Shown here: one piece after another, positions 1 through 9,200 of the stretch
How the letters are laid out: the number at the start of each line of letters is the position of its first letter
How positions within the stretch are numbered: the first letter of the stretch is position 1
Assembly: GCF_040689395.1 (NCBI RefSeq)
Contig: NZ_JBFAZX010000033.1
Span: 11,027 to 75,026 of the forward strand
Direction: 5' to 3'
Length of the DNA: 64,000 nucleotides
Source of the DNA: Dactylosporangium sp040689395
GTDB lineage: Bacteria > Actinomycetota > Actinomycetes > Mycobacteriales > Micromonosporaceae
Position numbers and translations under genes: made by a program
Notes under the pieces: generated by a model
The model's database searches: none
What the model was told of the DNA's origin: nothing
Seen by the model: only the letters and a program-made list of their open reading frames with translations

Positions 1-34
1 CCCATGACCGGTTCTCTGTGGAAATGTTGTCCGG

Positions 35-982
35 GTGCGAGCCGACCGGCTGATGGCCATCCTCCTCCTGCTCCAACAACGCGAGCACGTGACAGCGGCA
101 GAGGTCGCCCGGGAGCTGGAGGTCTCCGAGCGCACCGCCCGCCGCGACCTCGACGCCCTGGCCATGGCCGGAGTACCCCTGTACTCCATGCAGGGCCGAG
201 GCGGCGGCTGGCGCCTCCTGGGCGGCGCCCGCACCGACCTGTCCGGGCTGACCGCGAGGGAGGCCCGCGCCCTGTTCCTGGTCGTCGGCCCGGCCTCGGC
301 TGCGACGCCGGCCGTAAAAGCAGCGCTGCGCAAGCTCGTCCAAGCCCTGCCGGAGCCCTTCCGGGTGCAGGCCGCAGCAGCAGCGTCATCGCTGGTCATG
401 GACCCGCAACGATGGGGGTCGGGCCGGGTCGAGCACCAGCCACCTCGCTACCTCGACGAACTCCAGGACGCGGTGATCCGCGGCGTCCAGGTGCGGCTTG
501 GCTACGTCGACCGCGACGGCGCCGAAACCGAGAGAACCGTCCACCCGCTGGGCATCGTCGCCAAAGGTCCGTCGTGGTACCTCGTCTGCAACACCGAGGC
601 CGGCCGGCGGACCTTCCGGATCGACCGCGTGTCGTCCGCCGACCCGACCGGTGATCCCGTACACCGACCCGAGGACTTCGACCTTGCCGAGAGCTGGCGC
701 GAGATCGCCGACGAGGTCGAACGCAGGCGAACGCCCCTCGAGATCCAGGCGGTATGCGGGCCCCACGGGATGAGCCGGCTCCGGATGATGCTCGGCGATC
801 GGCTCGAAATAGGAGGCGCCACGACCGACGGCCGCATCGAGGTCGTGATCCGCGGCTACAACGAGTACGCGCTCGCCGGCGAGCTTGCCGGGCTCATCGA
901 ATGGCTCGAGGTGACCGGCCCCCCGGGTGTCCGAGACCACCTGGCCTCGATCGGCAACGCGCTCGTCCAGCGATACGGCTGA
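35..982 (+). CDS. WYL-domain transcriptional regulator (YafY-like)
   Basis: 315 aa DNA-binding regulator. The N-terminus (about residues 1-60) is a winged HTH of the HTH_11 type (segment ELEVSERTARRDLDAL), followed by a WYL domain with the literal W-Y-L motif at about residue 181. WYL domains usually bind small ligands or nucleic acids and set DNA binding. I take the GTG at 35 because family members begin with a residue just before RADRLxAILLLLQ; the ATG at 53 would cut into helix 1. The gene stands alone at the window edge, so its target is unknown. Family assignment is secure; ligand and regulon are not. Confidence 0.9.
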   Translation: MRADRLMAILLLLQQREHVTAAEVARELEVSERTARRDLDALAMAGVPLYSMQGRGGGWRLLGGARTDLSGLTAREARALFLVVGPASAATPAVKAALRKLVQALPEPFRVQAAAAASSLVMDPQRWGSGRVEHQPPRYLDELQDAVIRGVQVRLGYVDRDGAETERTVHPLGIVAKGPSWYLVCNTEAGRRTFRIDRVSSADPTGDPVHRPEDFDLAESWREIADEVERRRTPLEIQAVCGPHGMSRLRMMLGDRLEIGGATTDGRIEVVIRGYNEYALAGELAGLIEWLEVTGPPGVRDHLASIGNALVQRYG

Positions 983-1179
983 GACCGGCATGGCGCGTCA
1001 TCGCTCCTGCGATGTCTACGGTTACGCGCAGCGCAGGCACGCCAACGCGACCTGCAGCCGTCGCCCTTCCCGGACCGCGCACCAGCGGAGATCTTCACGC
1101 TTCTTGAACCGGACGAGACGGAGTTTCGAGAACAGTCCTGGTTCATGACGTGGGTTTGTCCGTTCCGGCAGACACCCGG

Positions 1180-1794
1180 TCACGACGTCGGCGGGTCCGC
1201 CGGCCTGGCTCGCTGCGGCTGGATCGTCTCGTGCCGGGCCAGCATCGCCACGCACTCGGCGATCTTCCGGGTGCGCGTCTCGGCCCGCTTGACGGCATTG
1301 ACCCGGCCGATGAGGGCGAAGCGGTTGGTCTTGGTGAGCACGTCGAACATCGCCTGCGCCGCCGGGTCGGCGGCGATCGCGGCTCGCAGGTCAGCCGGCA
1401 CCTCCGCTTCCGACGGCGGCGCATAGGCGGCCGCCCACCGCCCGTCGGCCTTCGCGGCGTCCACCGCGGCGCGGCCAGCGGGCAGCATCAGGCCGGCCGC
1501 CTCCAACCGGGCCACGTTGGCGACGTTGCGTTGGGACCAGATGCTGCTGGACCGGCGCGGGGTGAACCGCCTCCAGGAACTCCCCTCGTCACGCTTGCGG
1601 GCCTGCCCGTCGATCCAGCCGAAGCACAGTGCCTCGTCGACCGCCTGCTGCCAGGTCAGCGTGGTGACGGAGCCGCCCTTCCTGGTCAGGGCGAGCCACA
1701 CGCCAGGAGAGGCGGTGTGGTTGTCCAGCAGCCACGCGCGCAGCACCGCGCCGTCAGCCACGATCAACTCGTCCAGTTCGGTTCCGGCCACCAC
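1180..1794 (-). CDS. YdeI/OmpD-associated family protein
   Basis: 204 aa cytosolic protein. It shows the YdeI-like pattern ALCFGWIDGQARKRDE and FTPRRSSSIWSQRN in the first half and a helical C-terminal part with repeated Ala and Arg, as in the bacteriocin-protection YdeI family (about 190-200 aa). The biochemical role of the family is poorly known. It stands alone, with about 200 bp of non-coding sequence on each side. Start is the first ATG that gives the full family N-terminus. Confidence 0.8.
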   Translation of the reverse strand: MVAGTELDELIVADGAVLRAWLLDNHTASPGVWLALTRKGGSVTTLTWQQAVDEALCFGWIDGQARKRDEGSSWRRFTPRRSSSIWSQRNVANVARLEAAGLMLPAGRAAVDAAKADGRWAAAYAPPSEAEVPADLRAAIAADPAAQAMFDVLTKTNRFALIGRVNAVKRAETRTRKIAECVAMLARHETIQPQRARPADPPTS

Positions 1795-1985
1795 CGCAGG
1801 CTACCGGCCCGTCGCCGCAGGTCAGCGGCCCGGCCGGTGCGAGGGCATCACCTTCTTTCGGTGCCATCGAGGTCGACGTCGACGCCGAACTCGCCCGGCT
1901 CGATTCACCGGCTACCGACCGCTGGGGTGTGCGACGCCCTGTTCTGATGGCGCTGGCCTCGAGCATATTATTCAGCCCAACCTGA

Positions 1986-2003
1986 ATACAGGAATTTCTG
2001 TAT
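1986..2003. promoter_or_regulatory. CmtR operator (18-bp palindrome)
   Basis: ATACAGGAATTTCTGTAT is an 18-bp palindrome with a single mismatched pair (8 of 9 base pairs match). It ends 10 bp before the GTG of the cmtR-like gene. ArsR/SmtB repressors autoregulate through such sites next to their own start. Binding by the adjacent protein is inference. Confidence 0.7.
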
Positions 2004-2013
2004 CGTTAGGGTT

Positions 2014-2343
2014 GTGGAGACGTTACTGCATTCGGACGCGCTGGCTCGGTTCGGGCACGCGCTGTCGGATCCGACCCGTACCCAGATCCTGTTGAACCTA
2101 CGCACCGGGCCCGCGTATCCGTCGGAGATGGCGGAGCGGATCGGGGTGTCGCGGCAGATTCTGTCCAATCACCTTGCCTGCCTGCGCGGTTGCGGTCTGG
2201 TGGTGGCGGTGCCGGAGGGGCGACGCAGTCGTTACGAGCTCGCCGACGCGCGTATCGCGGCCGCGCTCGGGGATCTGCTGGGGCTGGTGCTGGCCGTGGA
2301 TCCGGCCTGCTGCCCGGACGCGCAGACCCAGGATTGCTGCTGA
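2014..2343 (+). CDS. cmtR: CmtR-type ArsR family metal-sensing repressor (Cd/Pb)
   Basis: 109 aa winged-helix repressor. HTH region: SEMAERIGVSRQILSNHLACL. Cysteines in the recognition helix, C56 and C60 (ACLRGC), match the pair that binds Cd(II)/Pb(II) in mycobacterial CmtR. The third ligand of CmtR lies near the C-terminus, and here the tail carries CC at two places (ACCPDAQTQDCC). The GTG start follows the operator palindrome closely, suggesting a short leader. The ctpG-like ATPase starts 46 bp downstream, so the two are probably co-transcribed and derepressed by metal. The metal assignment rests on conserved cysteines and the neighbour. Confidence 0.88.
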   Translation: METLLHSDALARFGHALSDPTRTQILLNLRTGPAYPSEMAERIGVSRQILSNHLACLRGCGLVVAVPEGRRSRYELADARIAAALGDLLGLVLAVDPACCPDAQTQDCC

Positions 2344-2389
2344 CGGCACCCGCTGACGCCACGACGATGACACGAAAGCGAGAGCGGCG

Positions 2390-4423
2390 ATGAGCGACGC
2401 GTGCTGCGGCACCGACGATCCCCGCGACGACCACGACGCTGCCGGTGAGCAGCCGAAGCGGTTGTGGCAGGTGCGAGAACTGCAACTGGCCGCTGCCGCG
2501 GGCATTCTGCTGCTGGCCGGGTTCGTCGTCGGCTGGTCGGGCTCGGAGATGACCGCGACCGTGCTGCACCTGGCCGCGGCAGGGCTCGGCGGCGTGACGT
2601 TCGTCCCTGGGGCGGTGCGGGCGTTGTGGCGGCGGCGGATCGGCGTGGGCACACTCATGACGATCGCGCTGATCGGGGCGCTGGCCTTGGGCCAGTTCGC
2701 CGAGGCGGCGATGCTGGCGTTCCTGTTCTCCATCAGCGAGGCTCTCGAGGACTACTCGCTCACGCGCACCCGGCAGGGATTGCGGGCGCTGCTGGCCCTG
2801 GTTCCCGACCGGGTCCGGGTGCTACGCGGCACGGGCGAGACAATCATCGAACCAGCCGAGCTGCGGGTCGGGGACCGGATGCTGGTGCGGGCCGGGGACC
2901 GGATCGCCAGCGACGGCATCGTGCGTGAAGGCCGCTCGAGCCTGGACACCGCCGCGGTGACCGGGGAGTCCGTGCCCGTGGAGGTCGGACGCGGTGACAT
3001 GGTGTTTGCCGGATCGATCAACGCCCACGGCGTGCTGGTGATCGAGGCGACCGCCACCGTCGCGGACAACTCCCTGGCCAAGGTCGTGCGCGTGGTCGAG
3101 GACGCCCAGCAACGCAAAGGCTCCAGGCAGCGGCTGGCAGACAGGCTGGCCCGCCCGCTGGTGCCCGCGGTCATGGTGCTCGCCGCCGGCATCGCCGTCC
3201 TCGGCGCGATCTTCGGCGACCCAAGCGTGTGGATCGAGCGTGCCCTGGTGGTGCTGGTCGCGGCCACCCCGTGCGCGCTGGCCATCTCGGTGCCGGTCAC
3301 CGTCATCGCCGCCGTCGGTGCCGCCACCCGGCTGGGGGTACTGGTCAAGGGCGGTGCCGCGCTCGAGACGCTCGGTGCGGTGCGCACGGTCGCTCTCGAC
3401 AAGACCGGCACTCTCACCCGCAACCAGCCCGCGGTCGTCGAGATCGTCCACGCCGCCGGTCACACCGCAGACCAGGTCCAGGCCGTCGCGGCCGCGCTCG
3501 AGGCCCGCAGCGAACATCCGCTCGCCGCGGCGATCCTGGCCGCCGTGCCCGCTCCGGAAGAGGCGGCACAGGACGTCACCACCATCCCCGGCGCGGGGAT
3601 CGAAGGCATCGTCGGCGGGCGGGCAGCCCGGCTCGGCAAACCCGGCTGGGTCGCTCCCGGCGCGCTCACCAGCGATGTCGACCGGCTCCAGGACGCCGGT
3701 GTCACCGTCGCCGTCGTCGAGCACGACCACACTGTGATCGGGGTGATCGGCATCCGCGACGAGCTGCGGCCCGAGGCCGCCGACACCGTGGCCGCGCTGC
3801 GGGCGGCGGGGGTGCGGGTGGCGATGCTGACCGGCGACAACACCCGCACCGCCACCGCTTTGGCCGCGCAGGCCGGTATCGAGGATGTGCACGCCGAACT
3901 GCTGCCCACCGACAAGGCCGACCACATCGCCCGGCTGCGTCGTGAGCACACCGGCGCGGTCGCGATGGTCGGCGACGGCGTCAACGACGCCCCCGCCCTC
4001 GCGACCGCCGACATCGGAATCGCCATGGGCGCCATGGGAACCGACGTCGCCATCGACACCGCCGACATCGCGCTCATGGGTCACGATCTGCGGCATCTAC
4101 CCCAGGCCGTGCTCCACGCCCGGCGCGCCCGCACCATCATGCTGCAGAACATGGGCCTATCCGCCGCCATCGTGCTGTCACTGGTGCCCCTGGCCGCTAC
4201 CGGCATCCTCGGACTGGCCACCGTCGTGTTCATCCACGAACTCGCCGAAGTGTTCGTCATCGCCAACGGTGTGCGTGCTGCACGCCTGCAACCCCTCCGC
4301 GGCGCACCCGCACCTCAATCCGTCAGCACCACCCCGGCCGCAGCGCCACCCGCCGCTACCGCTACGAACTGCAGCTGTACCACGACACCGGCTACCAGGA
4401 GATCCGTTGCCCGCAGGGCGTGA
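2390..4423 (+). CDS. ctpG: Heavy-metal P1B-type ATPase (CtpG/CadA-like exporter)
   Basis: 677 aa membrane ATPase expected to pump Cd/Pb/Zn-type cations out of the cell. Motifs seen: TGES actuator loop, transmembrane TPC at T293-C295 (in place of the usual CPC), DKTGTLTRN with phosphorylated D337, SEHPLA, MLTGDN, and GDGVNDAPALA. There is no N-terminal HMA domain; the N-terminus has only a CC pair (MSDACCG). It pairs with cmtR as in mycobacteria. The last ~45 residues after HELAEVFVIANGVRAARL are low-complexity and unlike the family; they overlap a second coding-like frame (see the remnant at 4351), so the original 3' end was probably lost. The pump core looks intact. Confidence 0.9.
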   Translation: MSDACCGTDDPRDDHDAAGEQPKRLWQVRELQLAAAAGILLLAGFVVGWSGSEMTATVLHLAAAGLGGVTFVPGAVRALWRRRIGVGTLMTIALIGALALGQFAEAAMLAFLFSISEALEDYSLTRTRQGLRALLALVPDRVRVLRGTGETIIEPAELRVGDRMLVRAGDRIASDGIVREGRSSLDTAAVTGESVPVEVGRGDMVFAGSINAHGVLVIEATATVADNSLAKVVRVVEDAQQRKGSRQRLADRLARPLVPAVMVLAAGIAVLGAIFGDPSVWIERALVVLVAATPCALAISVPVTVIAAVGAATRLGVLVKGGAALETLGAVRTVALDKTGTLTRNQPAVVEIVHAAGHTADQVQAVAAALEARSEHPLAAAILAAVPAPEEAAQDVTTIPGAGIEGIVGGRAARLGKPGWVAPGALTSDVDRLQDAGVTVAVVEHDHTVIGVIGIRDELRPEAADTVAALRAAGVRVAMLTGDNTRTATALAAQAGIEDVHAELLPTDKADHIARLRREHTGAVAMVGDGVNDAPALATADIGIAMGAMGTDVAIDTADIALMGHDLRHLPQAVLHARRARTIMLQNMGLSAAIVLSLVPLAATGILGLATVVFIHELAEVFVIANGVRAARLQPLRGAPAPQSVSTTPAAAPPAATATNCSCTTTPATRRSVARRA

Positions 4424-4607
4424 CGCCGCCGGTGCCTTCGGCCTCGCCGGTCCTGACGCTGCCGCCGGACGCCGATGACCGTCTCACCGCGGCGCTGCGC
4501 GGCGCCACGCCGGACACGCTCGCCAATGTGGTGCGGGCCGCGTTCCCGCAGGACGGTATCCGCGTCGACACCCGAACACCCGCCTGTACACCAACCCGCC
4601 CCGGTAG
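4351..4607 (+). pseudogene. Unrecognised gene remnant overlapping the ctpG 3' end
   Basis: In a different frame from ctpG the sequence reads RRYRYELQLYHDTGYQEIRC and continues past the ctpG stop as a protein-like stretch (DDRLTAALRGATPDTLANVV). A frameshift near 4570 then leads to NTRLYTNPPR and a stop at 4605-4607. It has no start or ribosome binding site of its own. I read it as the 3' part of a lost gene now fused to the end of ctpG. The family is not recognised. This is the only content of the 200 bp between ctpG and the allophanate hydrolase. Confidence 0.45.
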
Positions 4608-4624
4608 ACGCCGCCGGCCACGCG

Positions 4625-6295
4625 TCAGGTCCGCGGATGGGACGCCATGTAGGCGCGCCAGCCGCCGTATGCGGTGATGTCGGGGGCGTCCTCGACGGCC
4701 ACGGCCTCACACAGGAAGCCGGTGACGGTCGAGCCGTCCTCGAGCCGCACCTGGCCCAGCACCATGGGGGTGGGCAGCGCGGCCAGGAACGGGCCGACCG
4801 CGGCCTGCGGCAGTTCCCACAGCTCGCCTTCGATGGCGCCGCCGCCGTCGGTGACGCGGACCAGTCCCGGTTTCGGTGGTGCGGTGGCCAGGGCGTGCAG
4901 CCGGTACTGCGGTGCGGTGCGGACCGGGCGGAGCAGGCGGCCACCCGCCCCGGTGAGCTGATGGTTGAGCGGCTGTCCGCTCAGGTGCGCGCCGACCACC
5001 ATCACCGGCAGTCCTCGGCCGCCCCTGCCCGCCGGGGCTTCGCCGGTCAGCAGTGCGGCGATGTCGCCGGCGACCGCGTCGGCGAAGCCGCGCGCGACGA
5101 CCTGGACGCCGAAGTTGGTGCCGCCGGCCTCGCCGGCCGGCACGGCGACGGCGCTGAGGCCGAAGAGGTTGCAGAAGTTGGTGTAGGTGCCGAGAGCGGC
5201 GTTGACACCGATCGGGTCGGCGTCGACCTCGGCGATCGTCGGGTGGATCGGGGCGGTCGGCAGCAGCAGCGCGTCCGCGTCGCCCCAGGCGGTCATGGCC
5301 TCGCGGCGCAGGTGCGCCAGCCGTTCGGTGTCGGCGACGAGCACGTGTGCGGGGATGTCGCGGGCGGCGCCGATGATCGCCCGGACGGTCGGGTCGACCT
5401 CGTCGGGGTGCCCGTCGATGAAGGCGCCGACGGCGGCGTACCGTTCGGCGACGAACCCGCCGTTGTAGAGCAGTTTCGCCGCGGCGAGGAACGGTGCCAG
5501 CCGGATCGGGCGCAGCCGGGCGCCGCGGGTCTGCAGGGTCGTCGCGGCCCGCTCGAACGCGTCGAGCCACGCCGGTGCCATGCCGGTCAGCTCGCCGCGG
5601 TCCGGCACCGCGACGATCGGGTGCGGCGGCGCGGCCAGCGGTGCGTCCGCCGGGAACACCGGATCGCTCATGATGGCCATGGCCTCGGTGCCTTCGGTGA
5701 CGGTGCGGGCGAAGACGGTGACGCAGTCGAAGCTGCGGCAGGCCGGCACCACCCCGGCGGTGGGGACGAGCCCCGGTGTCGGCTTGACGCCGACGATGCC
5801 CTGGAACGCGGCGGGCACCCGGCCCGAGCCGGCGGTGTCGGTGCCGAGGGCCAGGTCGGCGATGCCGAGCGCGACGGTCACGGCGGAGCCGGAGCTGGAC
5901 CCGCCGGCGACCCGGGCGGGGTCGCGGGCGTGACGGACCGCGCCGTACGGGCTGCGCGTGCCGACGAGGCCGGTGGCGAACTGGTCCAGGTTGGTCTTGC
6001 CGAGGATCAGCGCGCCGGCGTCGACGAGGCGCTGCACGGCCGGGGCGCTGCGTCCGGGCCGGTAGGCGTACGCCGGGCAGGCCGCCGTGGTGGGCAGGCC
6101 CGCGACGTCGATGTTGTCCTTGACCGCGAGCAGCCGCCCGGCCAGCGGCAGGTGTTCTCCGGCGGCGAGGCGGGCTTGCACGGCGGCGGCGTCGGCGAGC
6201 ACGTCACGCTCCGGGCGCAGCGTGATCCACGCTTCGGGTCGTTCGCCGAGGGCGAGCCGGGCGTAGGCGGCACGGACGCGGTCGGTCGGGGTCAT
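4625..6295 (-). CDS. Allophanate hydrolase (AtzF-like amidase)
   Basis: 556 aa. The N-terminal amidase-signature domain shows the catalytic Lys in LAVKDNIDVAG, the GGSSSGSAV loop and GTDTAGSGRVPA (Ser-cisSer-Lys triad). The C-terminal AtzF-type domain follows (VMVVGAHLSGQPLN to YGGWRAYMASHP). It hydrolyses allophanate to ammonia and CO2. The ATG at 6295 overlaps the carboxylase stop (ATGA), indicating translational coupling as last gene of the operon. A longer open frame upstream exists but lies antisense-shifted inside the carboxylase gene and is not real. Confidence 0.93.
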   Translation of the reverse strand: MTPTDRVRAAYARLALGERPEAWITLRPERDVLADAAAVQARLAAGEHLPLAGRLLAVKDNIDVAGLPTTAACPAYAYRPGRSAPAVQRLVDAGALILGKTNLDQFATGLVGTRSPYGAVRHARDPARVAGGSSSGSAVTVALGIADLALGTDTAGSGRVPAAFQGIVGVKPTPGLVPTAGVVPACRSFDCVTVFARTVTEGTEAMAIMSDPVFPADAPLAAPPHPIVAVPDRGELTGMAPAWLDAFERAATTLQTRGARLRPIRLAPFLAAAKLLYNGGFVAERYAAVGAFIDGHPDEVDPTVRAIIGAARDIPAHVLVADTERLAHLRREAMTAWGDADALLLPTAPIHPTIAEVDADPIGVNAALGTYTNFCNLFGLSAVAVPAGEAGGTNFGVQVVARGFADAVAGDIAALLTGEAPAGRGGRGLPVMVVGAHLSGQPLNHQLTGAGGRLLRPVRTAPQYRLHALATAPPKPGLVRVTDGGGAIEGELWELPQAAVGPFLAALPTPMVLGQVRLEDGSTVTGFLCEAVAVEDAPDITAYGGWRAYMASHPRT

Positions 6296-9200
6296 GCCAG
6301 CACCACCAAAGGGCTGCCCGGTGCCACCTGGGTGCCGGGAGTGACGAGGATGTCGATGACCGTACCGTCGCGTGGTGCGGTGACGACGCTCTCCAGTTTC
6401 ATCGCCTCGAGGGCCAGCAGCGGCTGCCCGGCGGTCACGCGGTCGCCGGGGCGGACGTCGACCCGCCACACGCTGGCGACGAACGGGGCCTCCACCAGTG
6501 CGCCGCCGTCCGGCACGGACACTGTTGCGGCGGCGGGCGGCGCCTGCGGTTCGGGGCGGGGGTCGAACTCGCCGGCCGCGGCCCAGGCTTCGCGTTCGGC
6601 GCCGAACGCGGCGGCCTGCTTCGCCCGGAAGGCGGCGATGGAGGCGGCGTTTTCGACCAGGAAGGCTTCGTGTTCGGCGAGGCGGAAGGTGCCGTCGTCG
6701 ATGCGCAGCCGGTGCCGCCCGGCGGCGACGTCGGCGCGCAGGTCGAGCAGTTCCTCGGCGCCGACCGGGTACCACTGGATGCGGTCGAAGTGGCGCAGCA
6801 GCCACGGGTCACCGGTTTCGCGCTGCCAGCGGGACCAGACCTGCACGGTACGGCCGACGAACTGGTAGCCGCCGGGGCCTTCCATGCCGTAGATGCACAG
6901 GTAGGCACCGCCGATGCCGACGGCGTTCTCCGGGGTCCAGGTCCGGGCCGGGTTGTACTTGGTCGTGACGAGCCGGTGCCGCGGGTCGAGCGGGGTCGCG
7001 ACCGGTGCGCCGAGGTAGACGTCGCCGAGGCCGAGGACCAGGTAGCTGGCGTCGTAGACGGTGCGGTAGACGTCGTCGACCGACGCCAGGCCGTTGACCC
7101 GGCGGATGAACTCGATGTTCCACGGGCACCACGGGGCGTCGTCGCGGACACCGTTGATGTAGCGGGCGATGGCCTCCCGGGTGGCCGGGTCGTCCCAGGA
7201 CAGCGGCAGGTACACGGTCCGGCTGGGCACGACCAGGTCGCGGGTGGCGGGCAGGTCGGCCTGCAGCGCGCGGACCAGTCCGAGCAGCTTGCGCACCGGC
7301 AGCCGGGCCGGGTCGACGTGGACCTGCAGCGAGCGGATGCCCGGGGTGAGGTCGACGACGCCGCCCAGGCCCTCGGCGCGCAGCCGGTCCATCAGGGCGT
7401 GGGCGCGCATCCGCAGGCCGAGGTCGAGGGTCATCGGGCCGTACTCGATGAGCAGGTTGTCGTCGCCGCAGCGCCGGTAGGTGACATCCTCGTCGCGGGC
7501 CAGGATGCCGTCGTCAGCCGGCCGCGGCAGCGGTGTGAAGTCGAGGTCGCAGACGGGCACGAACCGCACGGTGTCGCCGGGGGCGAGCTGGCCGAGCTTC
7601 CACCGGTCGGCGGTGATGACGGTGGCCGGGCAGACGAACCCGCCGAGGCTGGGCCCGTCCGGGCCGAGCAGGATCGGTACGTCGCCGGTGAAGTCGACGG
7701 CGCCGACCGAGTACGGGGTGTCGTGGATGTTCGACGGGTGCAGCCCGGCCTCGCCGCCGTCGGTGCGCGCCCACCGCGGCTTCGGGCCGATCAGCCGGAC
7801 GCCGGTGCGGGCGGAGTTGAAGTGCACCTGCCACTGCGCGGCGTAGAACGCGTCGATGTCCTCGCGGGTGAAGAACTCGGGGGCCGCGTGCGGCCCTTCG
7901 GTCGCTCTGAGCCGCCAGTCACAGCCGATCACCGGTCGCTGCGCCACCGGTACGGCAGCGGCGGCTGCTCCGGTCGGTGCTGCCGTGCGCAGCACGTCGC
8001 CCAGGCGTAGGGTTCGGCCGCCGTGCCCGCCGAACTGCCCGAGGGTGAACGTCGCCGCACTGCCCAGGTACGTCGGGACGTCGAGCCCGCCGGCGAAGAG
8101 CACGTAGGTGCGCAGGCCTCCGCCGATCGCCCGGCCCACGTCGAGGACCGAGCCGGCGGGCACCCGGACCGGCTCCCAGCGGGGCACCGGGACGCCGTCG
8201 ACGGTGACGGGCATCGCGGCGCCGGTGATGCAGACGGTGGTGTCGGCGGTGCACCGTAGCGCCGGTCCGTCGACGGTGCACTCCAGGCCGGGTGCGCCTT
8301 CGGGGTTGCCGAGCGCCTTGTTGCCGAGCCGGAACGAAAGGTCGTCCATCGGCCCGGACGGTGGCACACCGACCTCCCACAGCCCGGTGCGGCCCGGCCA
8401 GTCCTGCACGGCCGTCAGCGTGCCGGCCCGTTCCACGACGATGCGCGGCTCCATGTCGTGCACGCCGGTGAGGGTCGCCGTCGCGTGCCGGGCGGCGAGC
8501 ACGTCGCCGTGGCCGGTCGCCGCCCGCAACAGGCCGAGGTTGGTTTCGATGCCGTCGACGCGGGTGGCGCGCAGGGCAGTGCTCAGGTTGGCGAACGCCT
8601 CGTCGCGGGTCGCTCCGGTCGCGATGACCTTCGCGAGCATCGGGTCGTACGCCGTGCTCACCTCGGTACCGGCCTCGACCCAGCCGTCGACCCGCACGCC
8701 GGCCGGGAACTCGACATTGGTGATGAGGCCGGCGCTGGGCCGGTGGTCCTGGGTGGGGTCCTCGGCGTAGACCCGGGCCTCGACGGCGGCGCCGGCCCCG
8801 CCCTGGCGGGGGGTGTCCAGGACGGTGTCGTCGCCCTGGGCCAGGCGCAGCATCCACTCGACCAGGTCGACGCCGAGGACCTCCTCGGTGACCGGGTGCT
8901 CGACCTGGAGGCGGGCGTTGACCTCGAGGAAGGACGCCTGTTCGCGTTCGGCGTCGTAGACGAACTCGACGGTACCCGCCGACCGGTAGCTCACCGACGC
9001 GCACAGGGCCGCCGCCGAGGTGTGCAGCCGTTCACGCACGGCGTCGGACAGTCCGGGCGCGGGCGCCTCCTCGATCACCTTCTGGTTGCGGCGTTGCAGG
9101 CTGCAGTCGCGGTCGCCGAGCGCGACGACGCGGCCGTGGCCGTCGCCGAAGACCTGGACCTCGACGTGGCGGGCCCGCCGGACGAAGCGTTCCAGGAAGA

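Noticed and set aside
2822..4096. Long minus-strand open frame inside ctpG
   Set aside because: His/Asp/Gly-rich low-complexity translation typical of antisense to high-GC genes; ctpG on the plus strand has all motifs.
6670..8010. Long plus-strand open frame opposite the carboxylase gene
   Set aside because: Composition typical of antisense reading; no domain; carboxylase is unambiguous.
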